Shown: positions 17,135 to 26,395, counted from the first letter of the stretch. The stretch: DNA of 64,000 nt from an uncultured Gemmatimonadota bacterium (GCA_902805735.1 CADCTW010000161.1:1-64000), one strand, 5' to 3'. Numbers and translations: made by a program. Notes: generated by a model from the letters alone, not told the origin.

Positions 17135-17189
17135 CTCACACAGAGACACAGAGAAGAACTTCCTCTGTGCCTCTGTGTCTCTGTGTGAG
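17135..17189. repeat. CACAGAG hairpin, full (copy 8)
   Basis: The arms are unequal: the left one lacks one 8-nt unit found in the right. It begins directly after the transporter stop, between convergent genes. Confidence 0.88.
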
Positions 17190-17190
17190 A

Positions 17191-17733
17191 TTATCGTACT
17201 TCGACGTACCGCTCCAGCCTCGCCACCTCCGTCTCATCGACGTACTTGCCGATCTCGCGCCGGAAGCGCTCGATGTTGTTGTACGGGCGGTACTCCTCGA
17301 ACTCGTGCTGCATGCGCGGGCCCACGCCGGGGATCAGGAGGACCTCCTCCTTGGAAGCCTTGTTCAGGTCGATCTTCTTCCACATCGTCGCGTACGCCGC
17401 CTTGCGCTGCGGCTCGGCCATGTTGCGCCCCGCCAGCACCTTGTCCACCGCCAGCATGTCCGCGTAGGGACGCCCCTGGAGGAGCGCGTCCGCCGTCGCC
17501 GCGTCCATCCCCGGGACGGCGAGGAGCTGCTCGCGCGTGGCCGTGTTGGGATCCACGAGCGCGCCATCCGTAGCGGGGGCGGGTGCCGCCGCGGGCGCGG
17601 GCGCCGGCGCGGCGGTCGCCGTGGCGGGGGCGGCGGTTTCCGCGGTGGCGGTGGCCTGCTCCCCCTCGGCGTCGCCGCCACCGCAGGCGGCGAGGAGGGT
17701 GGCGAGCGCGGCGGCGGTGAGAAGTCGGGTCAT
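17191..17733 (-). CDS. lipoprotein with helix-hairpin-helix (ComEA-like) domains
   Basis: A 180-residue protein. It has a lipoprotein signal (MTRLLTAAALATLLAA then Cys17) and an alanine/proline linker (about 25-57). Two helix-hairpin-helix units follow: DPNTATREQLLAVPGMDAAT at 61-80 and IDLNKASKEEVLLIPGVGP at 121-139. Such units bind DNA in ComEA-like uptake proteins, but they also occur in secreted proteins of unknown role. Its start overlaps the stop of the upstream membrane protein gene as ATGA, so they form one operon. Confidence 0.85.
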   Translation of the reverse strand: MTRLLTAAALATLLAACGGGDAEGEQATATAETAAPATATAAPAPAPAAAPAPATDGALVDPNTATREQLLAVPGMDAATADALLQGRPYADMLAVDKVLAGRNMAEPQRKAAYATMWKKIDLNKASKEEVLLIPGVGPRMQHEFEEYRPYNNIERFRREIGKYVDETEVARLERYVEVR

Positions 17734-18170
17734 CGGTTTCCTGTGTTGGATGGATTGAGTGCGGGGTGGCGGTAGGCGAGCGCCAGGCCCACCAGCCCAA
17801 GCTGCGCCAGCGCGCCGGGGGCCAGCGCGGGCGTGGCGCCCTGCAGCGCCTCCCACAGCAGCGCGGCGCCGCGCAGCGTGGGGTCGGACTCCAGCTCGAA
17901 CTCCACGTTGCCGCGCAGATGTAGATACGCGCCCACGGCCCCCGCGGCAACGAATGCCGCCATCACCGCGCGGAACGCCAGGACCACCGCGCGCCCCGGG
18001 CGCAGCGCCAGGGCGAGGCCGGCAAGGAGCCCCGCGGCCAGCAGCCCCAGCGGCACCCACTGCCACACGTCGCCGAAGTGCTCCAGCAGGAACAGCTCTG
18101 CCGCGAGCCCCGCGAGCCCGATGAAGTAGATGGTGAGGAGGATGCGGCGCAGCGCCGAGTCTGTTGCCAT
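17730..18170 (-). CDS. four-helix membrane protein, unknown function
   Basis: A 146-residue protein with four hydrophobic segments at about residues 12-30, 38-55, 62-82 and 113-130. A short soluble loop between the third and fourth (GNVEFELESDPTLRG) may face the outside. It resembles small uncharacterised membrane proteins. It overlaps the HhH lipoprotein gene by four bases. The ATG at 18170 is preferred to one seven codons upstream. Confidence 0.65.
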   Translation of the reverse strand: MATDSALRRILLTIYFIGLAGLAAELFLLEHFGDVWQWVPLGLLAAGLLAGLALALRPGRAVVLAFRAVMAAFVAAGAVGAYLHLRGNVEFELESDPTLRGAALLWEALQGATPALAPGALAQLGLVGLALAYRHPALNPSNTGNR

Positions 18171-18184
18171 GGGTAAGCATTCGG

Positions 18185-18232
18185 GAGGCACCGAGATGAA
18201 CTCATCTCTGTGCCTCCGTGTCTCCGTGTGAG
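18185..18232. repeat. CACAGAG hairpin, left arm shortened (copy 9)
   Basis: The right arm (CTCTGTGCCTCCGTGTCTCC...) is full and the left arm reduced to GAGGCACCGAG. It lies between two minus-strand genes, after the HAD phosphatase stop. Confidence 0.75.
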
Positions 18233-18261
18233 TCCCGCTGTTCCTATACCGCCGGCCCCGC

Positions 18262-18924
18262 TCAGCCGTTGGCGAACGGGGAGCGATCGTAGTTGGCCAG
18301 CAGGTCGGCGGGATCGTCGTAGATGGCCACGGCGTCGCCCAGGTCCTCGTCGCCCCAGCCGCCGCAGCGGAGGGCCACGCAGGGGACGCCCGCCCGGCGC
18401 GACGCTTCCACGTCGTAGGGCGTGTCGCCCAGCATCACGGCCTCGGCGGGCTTGCACCCGGCCTTCTCCACCGCGGCCTCCACCACGTCCGGGTCCGGCT
18501 TGGAGGCTTCCACGTCGGACTGCGAGGTCTTCGCCTCGATCAGGTCCTTGATCCCCGCCTTTTCCAGCAGCTTCCCCATGTCGTCCTTGCTGGCCGAGGT
18601 GGCCACCACCAGCGCCAGCCCGTCCGCCTGGAAGCGCTCCAGCAGCTCGCGCGCCTGCGGGAAGGGCTTCAGCGTGGGGAGATACTGCTCCTGGAAGATC
18701 TCGCCGCGGCGCTTCTTGACCCGCTTCGCCTCGTCCGAGTCGTCGTCCAGCCCCGTGATCTCGGGGACCACCTTGTCGCCCCCCTTGCCGATCAGGCTGC
18801 GCACGTGCGCGAAACTGATATCGTAGCCCATCTCCTTCCCCACGTCCACCCATGCGTGGGCGTGCGCGTCGTTGCTGTCGATCAGGGTGCCGTCGATGTC
18901 GAGTACCGCCGCGCGTACCTTCAT
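18262..18924 (-). CDS. HAD-superfamily phosphatase
   Basis: A 220-residue hydrolase of the beta-phosphoglucomutase/phosphoglycolate type. All four motifs are visible: LDIDGTLIDSN (nucleophile D9, D11), ATSAS at 108-112, the conserved lysine in SKPDPD at 141-146, and MLGDTPYDVEAS at 164-175. The substrate is a small phosphate ester that I cannot name. The start overlaps the stop of the FAD/Rieske gene as ATGA, so the two are co-translated. Confidence 0.9.
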   Translation of the reverse strand: MKVRAAVLDIDGTLIDSNDAHAHAWVDVGKEMGYDISFAHVRSLIGKGGDKVVPEITGLDDDSDEAKRVKKRRGEIFQEQYLPTLKPFPQARELLERFQADGLALVVATSASKDDMGKLLEKAGIKDLIEAKTSQSDVEASKPDPDVVEAAVEKAGCKPAEAVMLGDTPYDVEASRRAGVPCVALRCGGWGDEDLGDAVAIYDDPADLLANYDRSPFANG

Positions 18925-20453
18925 GCGTCTTCCAGCTTCTTGAGGGGATGGGGAGCAGGCCCGTTCAGAACCGCGCCGTCGGTAGCGAAGCGCGAGCCGT
19001 GGCAGGGACAGTCCCACGAGCGCTCCAGCCCGTTCCACGCCACCACGCACCCCAGGTGGGTGCAGATGGCCGAAAGCTCGTGCAGCGTTCCGCCCTCGTC
19101 GCGGTAGGCGGCCACCTTGAGCATCCCCCTCTGCAGCACCGCGCCCGTGCCCGGCGCGATCTCCTCGGCCGACTTCACGTCGCCGCCCAGCGGCAGCAGG
19201 TCCTTGTACTGCACCGCCACGTCCACGTTCTCCATCACGAACTCCTTCACCGAGTCCGTGGAGACCGACTTCCGCTTGGGATCGTACAGCTGCTCCCAGG
19301 GGTTGGGGCGGCCCAGGACGAGGTCCGCGATGAGGATGCCGCCCAGCGTGGCGTGGGTCATCCCCTGCCCGCTGTCGCCGGTGGCGATGTACACGTTCTC
19401 CTGCCCGCCGGGATCGCGGCCGATGAAGCCGATGAAGTCCATGGGCTCCATCACCTGCCCGCTCCACCGGAGCTGCACGCCCTGGATGGGGAAGCGCTCG
19501 CGCGTCCACTCTTCCAGGCTGGCGAAGCGCTCGCCCATGTCGTTGGCGTGCCCCGTCTTGTGGTCCTCGCCGCCCACGATGAGCATCTCGTGCGCCGGGT
19601 CGCCGGGGATGCGCGAGAGGCGCACGTAGTGGTAGTGCTCCAGCGTGTCCCAGTACAGCCCGTGCGGCACGGAGCCCGTGGGCACGCGCGCGCCGATCAC
19701 GTAGGTGCGGTAGGGCGCCTGCTTGGTGTGGATGGCGAAGCGGTCGTTGATGGGCGAGTTGGTGGCGACCACCACGGCCCCCGCGCGCACCTCGAAGCCC
19801 TCGCCGCGCGCCACGGCCGGGGTGCCGCCCTCCACCTCCAGCACGTGGTTGGCCGTGTAGATCCTGCCGCCGTCCCGCTGGATGCAGCGCGCCAGCCCTT
19901 CGATGTACTTCAGCGGATGGAACTGCCCCTGCCGCGCGAAGCGGAGCCCCGGCCCGCTGTCGAAGGTGGGGATGGGGAGGCGGTCCACGATCTCCACGGT
20001 GGCCCCGGCGCGGCGCGCGGCCTCCATCTCCTTCCGCAGGAAGTCCGCCGTCTCGTTGGGCGCCAGCCAGAAGTAGCCGTCCAGGTGCTCGTAGTCGCAG
20101 TCGATCCCCTCGGCCGCGGAGATCTCGCCGATGCGGTCCACGGCGGCCTGGTGGCTCTGGTAGATGAGCTTGGCGCCCTCCTCGCCGTGCACCTTTTCCA
20201 GGACATGGTAATAGTCGTCCTGGGCGCTGGCCAGGTGCGCCGTCGTCTGCCCCGTCTCGCCCCCGCCGATGCCGTTGTCGTCCAGCACGATCACCTTCTT
20301 CCCTTCGCGGGCCAGCAGGTACGCGGTGGTCATCCCCGCCAGCCCCGCCCCCACCACGCACACGTCCGCCTCCGCCGCGCCGCTCAGCGCGCCGTACTCG
20401 GGCTGCGGATTCGTGGTCTCCCAGACCGACACGGACCTCTCCGAAGATTTCAT
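18921..20453 (-). CDS. FAD-dependent oxidoreductase with C-terminal Rieske domain
   Basis: A 510-residue protein. Residues 28-400 form a DAO-type FAD domain, with the dinucleotide loop VCVVGAGLAGMTTAYLL at 31-47 and the C-terminal FAD contact YIATGDSGQGMTHATLGG. The last 80 residues are a Rieske 2Fe-2S domain with CTHLGC and CPCHGSRF as ligand motifs. This is the arrangement of YhfW-like proteins, whose electron donor and substrate are not established. The start is the ATG at 20453. It overlaps the HAD phosphatase gene. Confidence 0.92.
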   Translation of the reverse strand: MKSSERSVSVWETTNPQPEYGALSGAAEADVCVVGAGLAGMTTAYLLAREGKKVIVLDDNGIGGGETGQTTAHLASAQDDYYHVLEKVHGEEGAKLIYQSHQAAVDRIGEISAAEGIDCDYEHLDGYFWLAPNETADFLRKEMEAARRAGATVEIVDRLPIPTFDSGPGLRFARQGQFHPLKYIEGLARCIQRDGGRIYTANHVLEVEGGTPAVARGEGFEVRAGAVVVATNSPINDRFAIHTKQAPYRTYVIGARVPTGSVPHGLYWDTLEHYHYVRLSRIPGDPAHEMLIVGGEDHKTGHANDMGERFASLEEWTRERFPIQGVQLRWSGQVMEPMDFIGFIGRDPGGQENVYIATGDSGQGMTHATLGGILIADLVLGRPNPWEQLYDPKRKSVSTDSVKEFVMENVDVAVQYKDLLPLGGDVKSAEEIAPGTGAVLQRGMLKVAAYRDEGGTLHELSAICTHLGCVVAWNGLERSWDCPCHGSRFATDGAVLNGPAPHPLKKLEDA

Positions 20454-20524
20454 CGACCGTCTCCTTTAGACGTTGAAAGAGCGGGCCGGGGGCCTTGCAA
20501 GTGCCGTGACAGAGAACTGCAGGG

Positions 20525-20544
20525 CTCACACAGAGACACAGAGA
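20525..20544. repeat. CACAGAG single arm (copy 10)
   Basis: One left arm directly followed by the inverted-pair element at 20548-20668, upstream of the FAD/Rieske gene. Confidence 0.75.
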
Positions 20545-20547
20545 CGC

Positions 20548-20668
20548 CGGAGGATGAATCCCCCGGCTGGATGGGCAGGAAGCCCGCTGAAGCGGGCTCG
20601 GTAGCCGGACCCATGCGAGCCCGCTTCAGCGGGCTTCCCGTGGTTCCAGCGGGGGGTTTCAACCCCTC
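20548..20668. repeat. inverted pair of GGTTCCAGCGGGG-type elements
   Basis: Two copies of a roughly 53-base sequence face each other (20548-20601 and 20615-20667). Each contains the palindrome AGCCCGCTGAAGCGGGCT or its complement and ends GGTTTCAACCCC or its variant. The pair could form one long hairpin. It fills the gap between the convergent ends of this repeat region and SelO. Confidence 0.75.
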
Positions 20669-20678
20669 GCGCGGGGGC

Positions 20679-22136
20679 CTACGTTCCGCAGAAGGTGGCG
20701 TGCACGCGTTCGTGGGCGGCGGGGGGGTCCTGGTAGTGCTCGAAGCCGGGTTGGGAGTCGAACGGCCTCGACAGGACGGCCAGCAGCTCTTCGAAAGGCG
20801 CGAAGTCGTCGCGGTCGACGGCGGCGCGGATGACGGCTTCCACGCGGTGGTTGCGGGGGATGAAGGCGGGGTTGGCGGCGAGCATGGCCGCGCGGCGGGC
20901 CGCCGGGTCGCTCTGCTCCTCCTCCAGGCGCTGGCGCCAGCGCGCGGCCCATTCGTCGAAGGCGGCGGGGTCCGTGAAGAGGCTTCGCACGGACGGATCG
21001 TCTTCGCTGAGGCGGCGGAAGGTGTTGGTGAAATCGGCCATGTTCGTCGCCATGGCCAGCAGCAGGCCCTGGGCGAGCTCGATGTCGCCGTCGCGCTCCG
21101 TGAGCAGGCCCAGCTTGCGCCGGAGCCCCGCCTGGTACGCGCGCTCGAACGCCGGCGCGAACAGGTCCAGCGCCTCGTTGGCCTCGGCGGCTCCCGCTTT
21201 CGTGTCGTCCGCGAGGAGGGGGAGGAGGCACTCCGCAAGGCGGACCAGGTTCCACTCGGCGATGGCCGGCTGGTTGGAGTAGGCGTAGCGCCCGTAGCTG
21301 TCGATGGAGCTGAAGACCGCCTGGGGATCGTACTCGTCCATGAAAGCGCACGGGCCGTAGTCGATCGTCTCGCCGGCGACCGAGCTGTTGTCCGTGTTCA
21401 TCACGCCGTGGATGAACCCGACGAGGAGCCACTGGGCGATCAGCTCGGCCTGCGCGCGGATCACGGATTCCAGGAGGGCGCGGTAGGGACGCTCGGCCTG
21501 CGCCGCGTCCGGGTAGTGCCGGGCGATCACGTGGTCCGCCAGCGTCCGCACGCCCTCCACGTCGCCGCGGCTCGCGAAGAACTGGAAGGTGCCCACGCGG
21601 ATGTGGCTGGAGGCGACGCGCGCCAGCACCGCGCCGGGAAGCATCGTATCGCGCCGCACCTGGTCGCCGGTGGTCACGGCGGCGAGGGCCCGCGTGGTGG
21701 GGATGCCCAGCGCGTGCATCGTCTCGCTGACCAGGTACTCGCGCAGCACGGGGCCCACGGCCGCCCTCCCGTCCCCGCCGCGCGAGTAGGGGGTGCGGCC
21801 GGCGCCCTTGAGCTGCACGTCGCGACGTATGCCGCGGCGGTCGACGAGCTCGCCCAGCAGGATCGCGCGCCCGTCCCCGAGCTGCGGCACGAAGTTGCCG
21901 AACTGGTGTCCGGCGTACGCGGTCGCGATGGGCTCCGACGTCTCCAGCACGCGGTTCCCCGCCAGCACCTGCACGCCTTCCTCGCCGGCGAGCCACTCCG
22001 GATCGAGGCCCAGGTCGGCGGCGAGGGGCGCGTTCACCCTGATCAGCCGCGGGGCCGGCACGGGCGTGGGCACGACACGCGCGAAGAACCGGTCCGGAAG
22101 CCGCGCGTAGCTGTTGTCGAAGGGGGGCCGAACCAT
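20679..22136 (-). CDS. selO: protein adenylyltransferase SelO (YdiU family)
   Basis: A 485-residue pseudokinase-fold enzyme that transfers AMP from ATP to protein hydroxyl groups. The family stretches are present: YAGHQFGNFVPQLGDGRA, VQLKGAGRTPYSRGGDGRA at about 108-126, RVGTFQFFASRGDVEGVRTL, and FIHGVMNTDNSSVAGETIDY with the metal-binding DYGP. The C-terminus ends FCGT, keeping the cysteine where some relatives have selenocysteine. The start is the ATG at 22136, giving the usual family length. It is divergent from the next gene. Confidence 0.95.
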   Translation of the reverse strand: MVRPPFDNSYARLPDRFFARVVPTPVPAPRLIRVNAPLAADLGLDPEWLAGEEGVQVLAGNRVLETSEPIATAYAGHQFGNFVPQLGDGRAILLGELVDRRGIRRDVQLKGAGRTPYSRGGDGRAAVGPVLREYLVSETMHALGIPTTRALAAVTTGDQVRRDTMLPGAVLARVASSHIRVGTFQFFASRGDVEGVRTLADHVIARHYPDAAQAERPYRALLESVIRAQAELIAQWLLVGFIHGVMNTDNSSVAGETIDYGPCAFMDEYDPQAVFSSIDSYGRYAYSNQPAIAEWNLVRLAECLLPLLADDTKAGAAEANEALDLFAPAFERAYQAGLRRKLGLLTERDGDIELAQGLLLAMATNMADFTNTFRRLSEDDPSVRSLFTDPAAFDEWAARWRQRLEEEQSDPAARRAAMLAANPAFIPRNHRVEAVIRAAVDRDDFAPFEELLAVLSRPFDSQPGFEHYQDPPAAHERVHATFCGT

Positions 22137-22199
22137 AGTTTCTGACTCCGTTGGATGCGAAACATCCGCATCTCCCTCGCACATCCCACGCCTTCGATC

Positions 22200-22219
22200 C
22201 CACACGGAGTCACAGAGAG
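22200..22219. repeat. CACAGAG single arm supplying a ribosome-binding site (copy 11)
   Basis: One diverged arm (CACACGGAGTCACAGAGAGA) ends four bases before the ATG at 22223. Its purine-rich end AGAGAGAAG is the only plausible Shine-Dalgarno sequence for that gene. Confidence 0.7.
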
Positions 22220-22222
22220 AAG

Positions 22223-23581
22223 ATGATCCACGTACTTCGGCTTCTCGGTGCCCTGGCGCTGGCGTGCGTTCCGGCGGCGGGCGTCGCGCAGACGCTGGCA
22301 GATGAGTTCGCGCGCATCCAGGTGGCGTACCGGGCGGGCGACCTCCCGGCGCTGCTGGCCGCGCTGCGCGGCGCGGACCGGCTGGCGCCGGGCCATCCCG
22401 TGCTCCTCTTCCACCTGGCGCGCACCTCGGCCCAGCTAGGCGACACGGCGCAGGCGCTGGCCGCGCTGGAGCGCCTCGCGCCCCTGGGCCGCGCCACGCC
22501 GCTGGAGGCGGACAGCGCGTTCGCGGGGCTGCGGGGGTCCGCGCGCGTCCGGGCACTGGCGGCGCGCCTGGCCGCACAGGCGGCGCCGCGGGTGCGCAGC
22601 GACACGCTGCTGGTGGCGCGCGGCGAGGAGATCTATCCCGAGAGCGTGGCGTGGGACCCGCGCACGCGCACCTTCTTCCTGGGCTCGCTGGTCGCCAACA
22701 AGGTGGTGCGCGTCCTCCCCGACGGGACGATGCGCGACTTCGCGGTGGCGGGGCCGCCCGGCCGCGTCATCGGCATCCGCGCGGACGCGGCGCGGCGGCG
22801 CCTCTGGGTCACCACCACCCCCGTCGACTCCGCCGCCCCCCGAACACCCGTGGGACTCGGCGGATGGACGGAGCTGCACGCGTACCACCTGGACAGCGGC
22901 CGCCTGCTGCGCCGCCTCGCCCTGCCGGACCGCCGCCATCCCCAGCAGCTCAACGACCTGGTGGTCACCGCGCGCGGCGAGGTGCTGGTGAACGACGGCA
23001 TCGGCAACGCCGTCTACCGCGTGCCGCCGCGCGGCGGCACGCTGGTGCGCGTCTTCGGCGGCGATGCGCGCTTCACCTGGCCCAACGGCATGGCGCTCTC
23101 GGCGGACGAGCGGCGGCTGTACGTGGCGCACGCGGAGGGCCTCAGCGCCATCGACCTGCGCACGGGCCGCCGCACCCTGCTCCCGCACCCGCCGGGCACC
23201 ACCCTGGCCACCCTCGACGGGATGTACCGCTGCGGCGGGAGCCTGGTGGCCATCCAGCGCCTCAGCGACTTCGAGCAGGTGATCCGCATCCACCTGGCCC
23301 CCACCCGCGACGCCGTCACCGCCGTGGAGGTTGTGGAGCGCCGCCACCCCGCCTACGAACAGCCCACCACCGGCGTGCTCGTGGGCGGCGAGCTGGTCTA
23401 CATCGCCAACAGCCGCTACGCCCGCCTCCGCCCCGACGGCACCGCCCCCGCGGGCCCCGGGGGCACCATCCTCCTGCGGCTTCAGTGCGCGCCCTCACCC
23501 GGCGGCCTGAGAGCCGCCACCCTCTCCCACAAACAGCGTGGGAGAGGGGACTACTTCGGGCGGGGCGAGCCGGGAATGTAG
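22223..23581 (+). CDS. secreted SMP-30/gluconolactonase-like beta-propeller
   Basis: A 452-residue protein with a signal peptide (MIHVLRLLGALALACVPAAGVAQ). A helical tetratricopeptide-like segment (about 25-120) and a six-bladed propeller (about 130-425) follow. Blade motifs include IYPESVAWDPRTRTFFLGSL, LNDLVVTARGEVLVNDG and TWPNGMALSADERRLYVA. It may be a lactonase or a binding protein; the substrate is unknown. The last 30 or so residues are encoded inside a CTCTCCC-type repeat element and look added rather than conserved. The start follows a repeat arm. Confidence 0.75.
   Translation: MIHVLRLLGALALACVPAAGVAQTLADEFARIQVAYRAGDLPALLAALRGADRLAPGHPVLLFHLARTSAQLGDTAQALAALERLAPLGRATPLEADSAFAGLRGSARVRALAARLAAQAAPRVRSDTLLVARGEEIYPESVAWDPRTRTFFLGSLVANKVVRVLPDGTMRDFAVAGPPGRVIGIRADAARRRLWVTTTPVDSAAPRTPVGLGGWTELHAYHLDSGRLLRRLALPDRRHPQQLNDLVVTARGEVLVNDGIGNAVYRVPPRGGTLVRVFGGDARFTWPNGMALSADERRLYVAHAEGLSAIDLRTGRRTLLPHPPGTTLATLDGMYRCGGSLVAIQRLSDFEQVIRIHLAPTRDAVTAVEVVERRHPAYEQPTTGVLVGGELVYIANSRYARLRPDGTAPAGPGGTILLRLQCAPSPGGLRAATLSHKQRGRGDYFGRGEPGM
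23491..23553. repeat. CTCTCCC-type element, copy C (inside the propeller gene end)
   Basis: It begins GCCCTCACCCGGC and contains the hairpin CCTCTCCCAC / GTGGGAGAGG, then ACTA. An inverted copy lies at 23654-23718. It overlaps the 3' end of the propeller reading frame. Confidence 0.75.
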
Positions 23582-23653
23582 CGCGCTCAAAGGGCGGGCG
23601 TGATGAATCACGCCCCTACGACGGACGACGTGGCCCTGCTCGCCGCACGCGAC

Positions 23654-23718
23654 GTAGTCCCCTCTCCCAGGGCAGTTGCTGGGAGAGGGTGGCAGCTGTA
23701 AGCTGCCGGGTGAGGGCC
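23654..23718. repeat. CTCTCCC-type element, inverted copy C'
   Basis: The reverse complement starts GCCCTCACCCGGC and ends GGGAGAGGGGACTA, matching copy C at both ends. The two copies face each other across about 100 bases that contain a small palindrome (GCGTGATGAATCACGC). Confidence 0.75.
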
Positions 23719-23728
23719 CCCAAACGAC

Positions 23729-23776
23729 GAGGCACAGAGGTAACTTCACCTCTGTGCCTCTGTGTCTCTGTGTGAG
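23729..23776. repeat. CACAGAG hairpin, shortened (copy 12)
   Basis: The right arm is complete and the left shortened to GAGGCACAGAGG. It lies next to the 3' end of the DUF5916 gene. Confidence 0.8.
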
Positions 23777-23788
23777 CCCCCGGTCAGT

Positions 23789-26395
23789 TCACAGGCTGAC
23801 CCACCAGTTCGCCTTCAGCATCACCACGTTGGATGCCTGCGTGTCCAGCAGCGCGTCGAAGCTGCGGCGGAAGCGGAACTGGCCGTCCGTGATGTCGTCC
23901 GAGCCGCCGCGCGAGTGCGACCAGGCTGCGAAGAAGGTGGAGCCCAGGCGGTACTCCCAGCGCAGCACCGCGTTCAGGTTGAAGTCGCGGACGCTGAAGT
24001 TGGGATCGCCGAAGGCGAGGTCGCCCGCGCGGTAGACGCCGGCGGTGTCGCGCTCGGCGGCCAGCGGGGTGAAGCGGTCCGCGAAGCTGCGGGCGCGGGG
24101 GGCGGTCGCCTCGCGGAAGCCCGCGTACGAGCCCGCGCTCATGAAGGGCTGCGCGTAGAGCTGCAGCGAGAGCGTGGGGGTGAAGGTCTTGTTCACCCGC
24201 GCGGACATCCCGAAGGTGCGCTGGTCCAGCTCCGCGAACACGTAGCGCCGCGCGTCGCCCACCTTCCTGTCCGTCACGTACTGCCACGCCGTGTTGTAGC
24301 GCGAGTAGAAGGGCGAGGCCGAGAAGCGCAGGCTGGGCGTGGGGCGCCAGCCGAGGCCCGTGGAGACGCTGTAGCGCCAGCCGGAGTCCTCGTCGCGCAC
24401 GCCCCAGTTGAAGTTGGCGTGGCCGGTGAGGCGCTTGCGGTCGTCGGAGCTGGTGCCCATCCACCCGCCGGTGCCGCCCGGCTCCAGGATGGCGGCGCCG
24501 CCGCGCAGGGCGCGCGTGTCCCATCCGCCGAACGCGCGCTCCACCCCGCCCCACACGTTCCAGTAGTTGAGGAAGCGGCCGGAGCCGTTCACGTTCAGCG
24601 CCCGCCCCGCGCGCTCCCACCCGAAGTTGCGCGCTTCCCAGGCGTTGCCGCTCAGGTTCCAGTCGCGGAACACCTTGCCCGGCGTGCGCTGGATGTGCTG
24701 CATCCAGAACACGTTGACGATCTCGTCCGCGGCGCGCTGGAAGCCCAGGTCGTTGGTCTCGAAGCCGGGGGAGCGGAACGAGCCCAGGAAGCCGCCCTGC
24801 CACTTCCCCTTCACCTTGGCCAGGTCGTAGCTGGCCGCCCACCCGGCGAGCGAGGTGGCGGACGAGTCCACGCGCAGGTAGCTCTGGCCGGGGCGCTGGA
24901 AGTAGCGCGCGCTGGACTCCTGCGCGCCCAGGATGGCGTCGGTGCTCCCCTCCACGCTGCTCCCCAGCACCCACACGCGCGCCGAGTAGGCGTCGTTCCC
25001 CCAGCGGTGGCGCGCGTCCACGCCGCCGGCGAAGGCGCGCGAGCGCATCCAGTCCATCCCCGTGCCGTCCAGCCGCCGGAACACCCCCGTGGTGACCGCG
25101 CCGAGCTGCGTCTTGCCGCCGTTCAGCTCGCGGCGGGCGCGGAGGACCGTGTAGTTGGTCATCGGCTCCACCACCTGCTCGCTGCGCACGCCGTTGGCGT
25201 CGATGATGGAGGCCTGCTCCTGGGCCGTGAGGGCGTTCATCACGCCGACGGACCAGCCGCGCCCCACCTGCCCGCTCAGCTTGGCGGCGCCCAGGATGTT
25301 GGTCTGCCCCGGCTTGTCCGAGTACCCGTTCTCCGGCACGTCCACGCCGCCGCGGGGGGAGCGGCCGATGCGGCGCGAGTAGAAGAGCGACTCGTTGCCC
25401 CCGTCGCCGTCGCCCAGGCCGATGCCGAAGCGGAAGATGTCCGCGCCCTCGGTGAAGAAGGGGCGCCGCTCGGAAAGGAAGGTCTCGAAGGCCGAAAGGT
25501 TCACCTCCGACGGATCGGCGTCCACCTGCCCGAAGTCGGGGTTGAAGGTGGCGTCCAGCGTGAGGTTGGAGGTGACGCCGTACTTCACGTCCAGCCCCGC
25601 CGAGCCGCGCAGCTCGTTGGACGAGTAGAAGGGGTTCGCCCGGTCGCCCGGCGCGCGGGCCACGCCGGACACGCTGTACGGAAGCAGCTCCAGCCGCCGC
25701 GGCGCGGGGAGGCCGTTCATCCCGTGCAGCTCGCCGAAGCGGGCCACCTGGCGGGGCTCGTCGCGCTTGACGGGCGCCCAGTACGACTGCTCGTTCTCGC
25801 GCTGCACCACGCGCAGCGCCTGGAAGCCCCACACCCCGTCGCCGCCCGTGGCGAAGCGCAGCGCCGACAGGGGGATGCGGTATTCCGCCGTCCACCCCAG
25901 CGAGTCGCGCGTCACGGCCACGGACCACACCGCGTCCCACCCCTCGTCGTCGCCGCCGCCGTCGCTGGTGGTGAAGTCGCGCTTCACCCCGGCCGGGTTC
26001 ACCCCGAAGACGTACGCCGTGCGCCGGTCGTGGCGCGAGTCGAAGCCCACGTACATCCAGTCCGAGGGCGAGTCCTCGTCGCGGCGGCTGAGCTGCGCGG
26101 CGATCTTGCCAGGATCGGGATCGTAGGCGCGGGCGGCGACGTAGACGGCGTCGTTGTCGAACGCCACGCGCATCATGGTGCGGAAGCGGGAGGGCTCCCC
26201 CTCCTTGGGCTCGCGCTGCGTGAAACTGCCGATGGAGTCGGCGGCGCCCCACACCGCGTCGTCCAGGCGGCCGTCCACCGCGGGCGCGCCGGTGGTGGAG
26301 GTCACCCGGTACGCCTTCACCTGTCGCGTGCTCGTGCTGTCGCCGGGAAGGGCCGCCAGCGCGAGCGCGCCGGCGACGAGAAGGGTTTCCAGCAT
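23789..26395 (-). CDS. DUF5916 outer-membrane-type protein with CBM9-like N-terminal domain
   Basis: An 868-residue exported protein. After a short signal sequence, residues about 30-220 form a carbohydrate-binding-module-9-like beta sandwich (APAVDGRLDDAVWGAADSIG, VYVAARAYDPDP, WDAVWSVAVTRDSLGWTAEY). The remainder is the DUF5916 region, starting with LELLPYSVSGVARAPG. It is rich in alternating strands with aromatic ends, such as LRFSASPFYSRYNTAWQYV, suggesting an outer-membrane barrel. The ligand is unknown. It is the last gene of the same-strand series headed by a sigma factor. Confidence 0.88.
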   Translation of the reverse strand: MLETLLVAGALALAALPGDSTSTRQVKAYRVTSTTGAPAVDGRLDDAVWGAADSIGSFTQREPKEGEPSRFRTMMRVAFDNDAVYVAARAYDPDPGKIAAQLSRRDEDSPSDWMYVGFDSRHDRRTAYVFGVNPAGVKRDFTTSDGGGDDEGWDAVWSVAVTRDSLGWTAEYRIPLSALRFATGGDGVWGFQALRVVQRENEQSYWAPVKRDEPRQVARFGELHGMNGLPAPRRLELLPYSVSGVARAPGDRANPFYSSNELRGSAGLDVKYGVTSNLTLDATFNPDFGQVDADPSEVNLSAFETFLSERRPFFTEGADIFRFGIGLGDGDGGNESLFYSRRIGRSPRGGVDVPENGYSDKPGQTNILGAAKLSGQVGRGWSVGVMNALTAQEQASIIDANGVRSEQVVEPMTNYTVLRARRELNGGKTQLGAVTTGVFRRLDGTGMDWMRSRAFAGGVDARHRWGNDAYSARVWVLGSSVEGSTDAILGAQESSARYFQRPGQSYLRVDSSATSLAGWAASYDLAKVKGKWQGGFLGSFRSPGFETNDLGFQRAADEIVNVFWMQHIQRTPGKVFRDWNLSGNAWEARNFGWERAGRALNVNGSGRFLNYWNVWGGVERAFGGWDTRALRGGAAILEPGGTGGWMGTSSDDRKRLTGHANFNWGVRDEDSGWRYSVSTGLGWRPTPSLRFSASPFYSRYNTAWQYVTDRKVGDARRYVFAELDQRTFGMSARVNKTFTPTLSLQLYAQPFMSAGSYAGFREATAPRARSFADRFTPLAAERDTAGVYRAGDLAFGDPNFSVRDFNLNAVLRWEYRLGSTFFAAWSHSRGGSDDITDGQFRFRRSFDALLDTQASNVVMLKANWWVSL

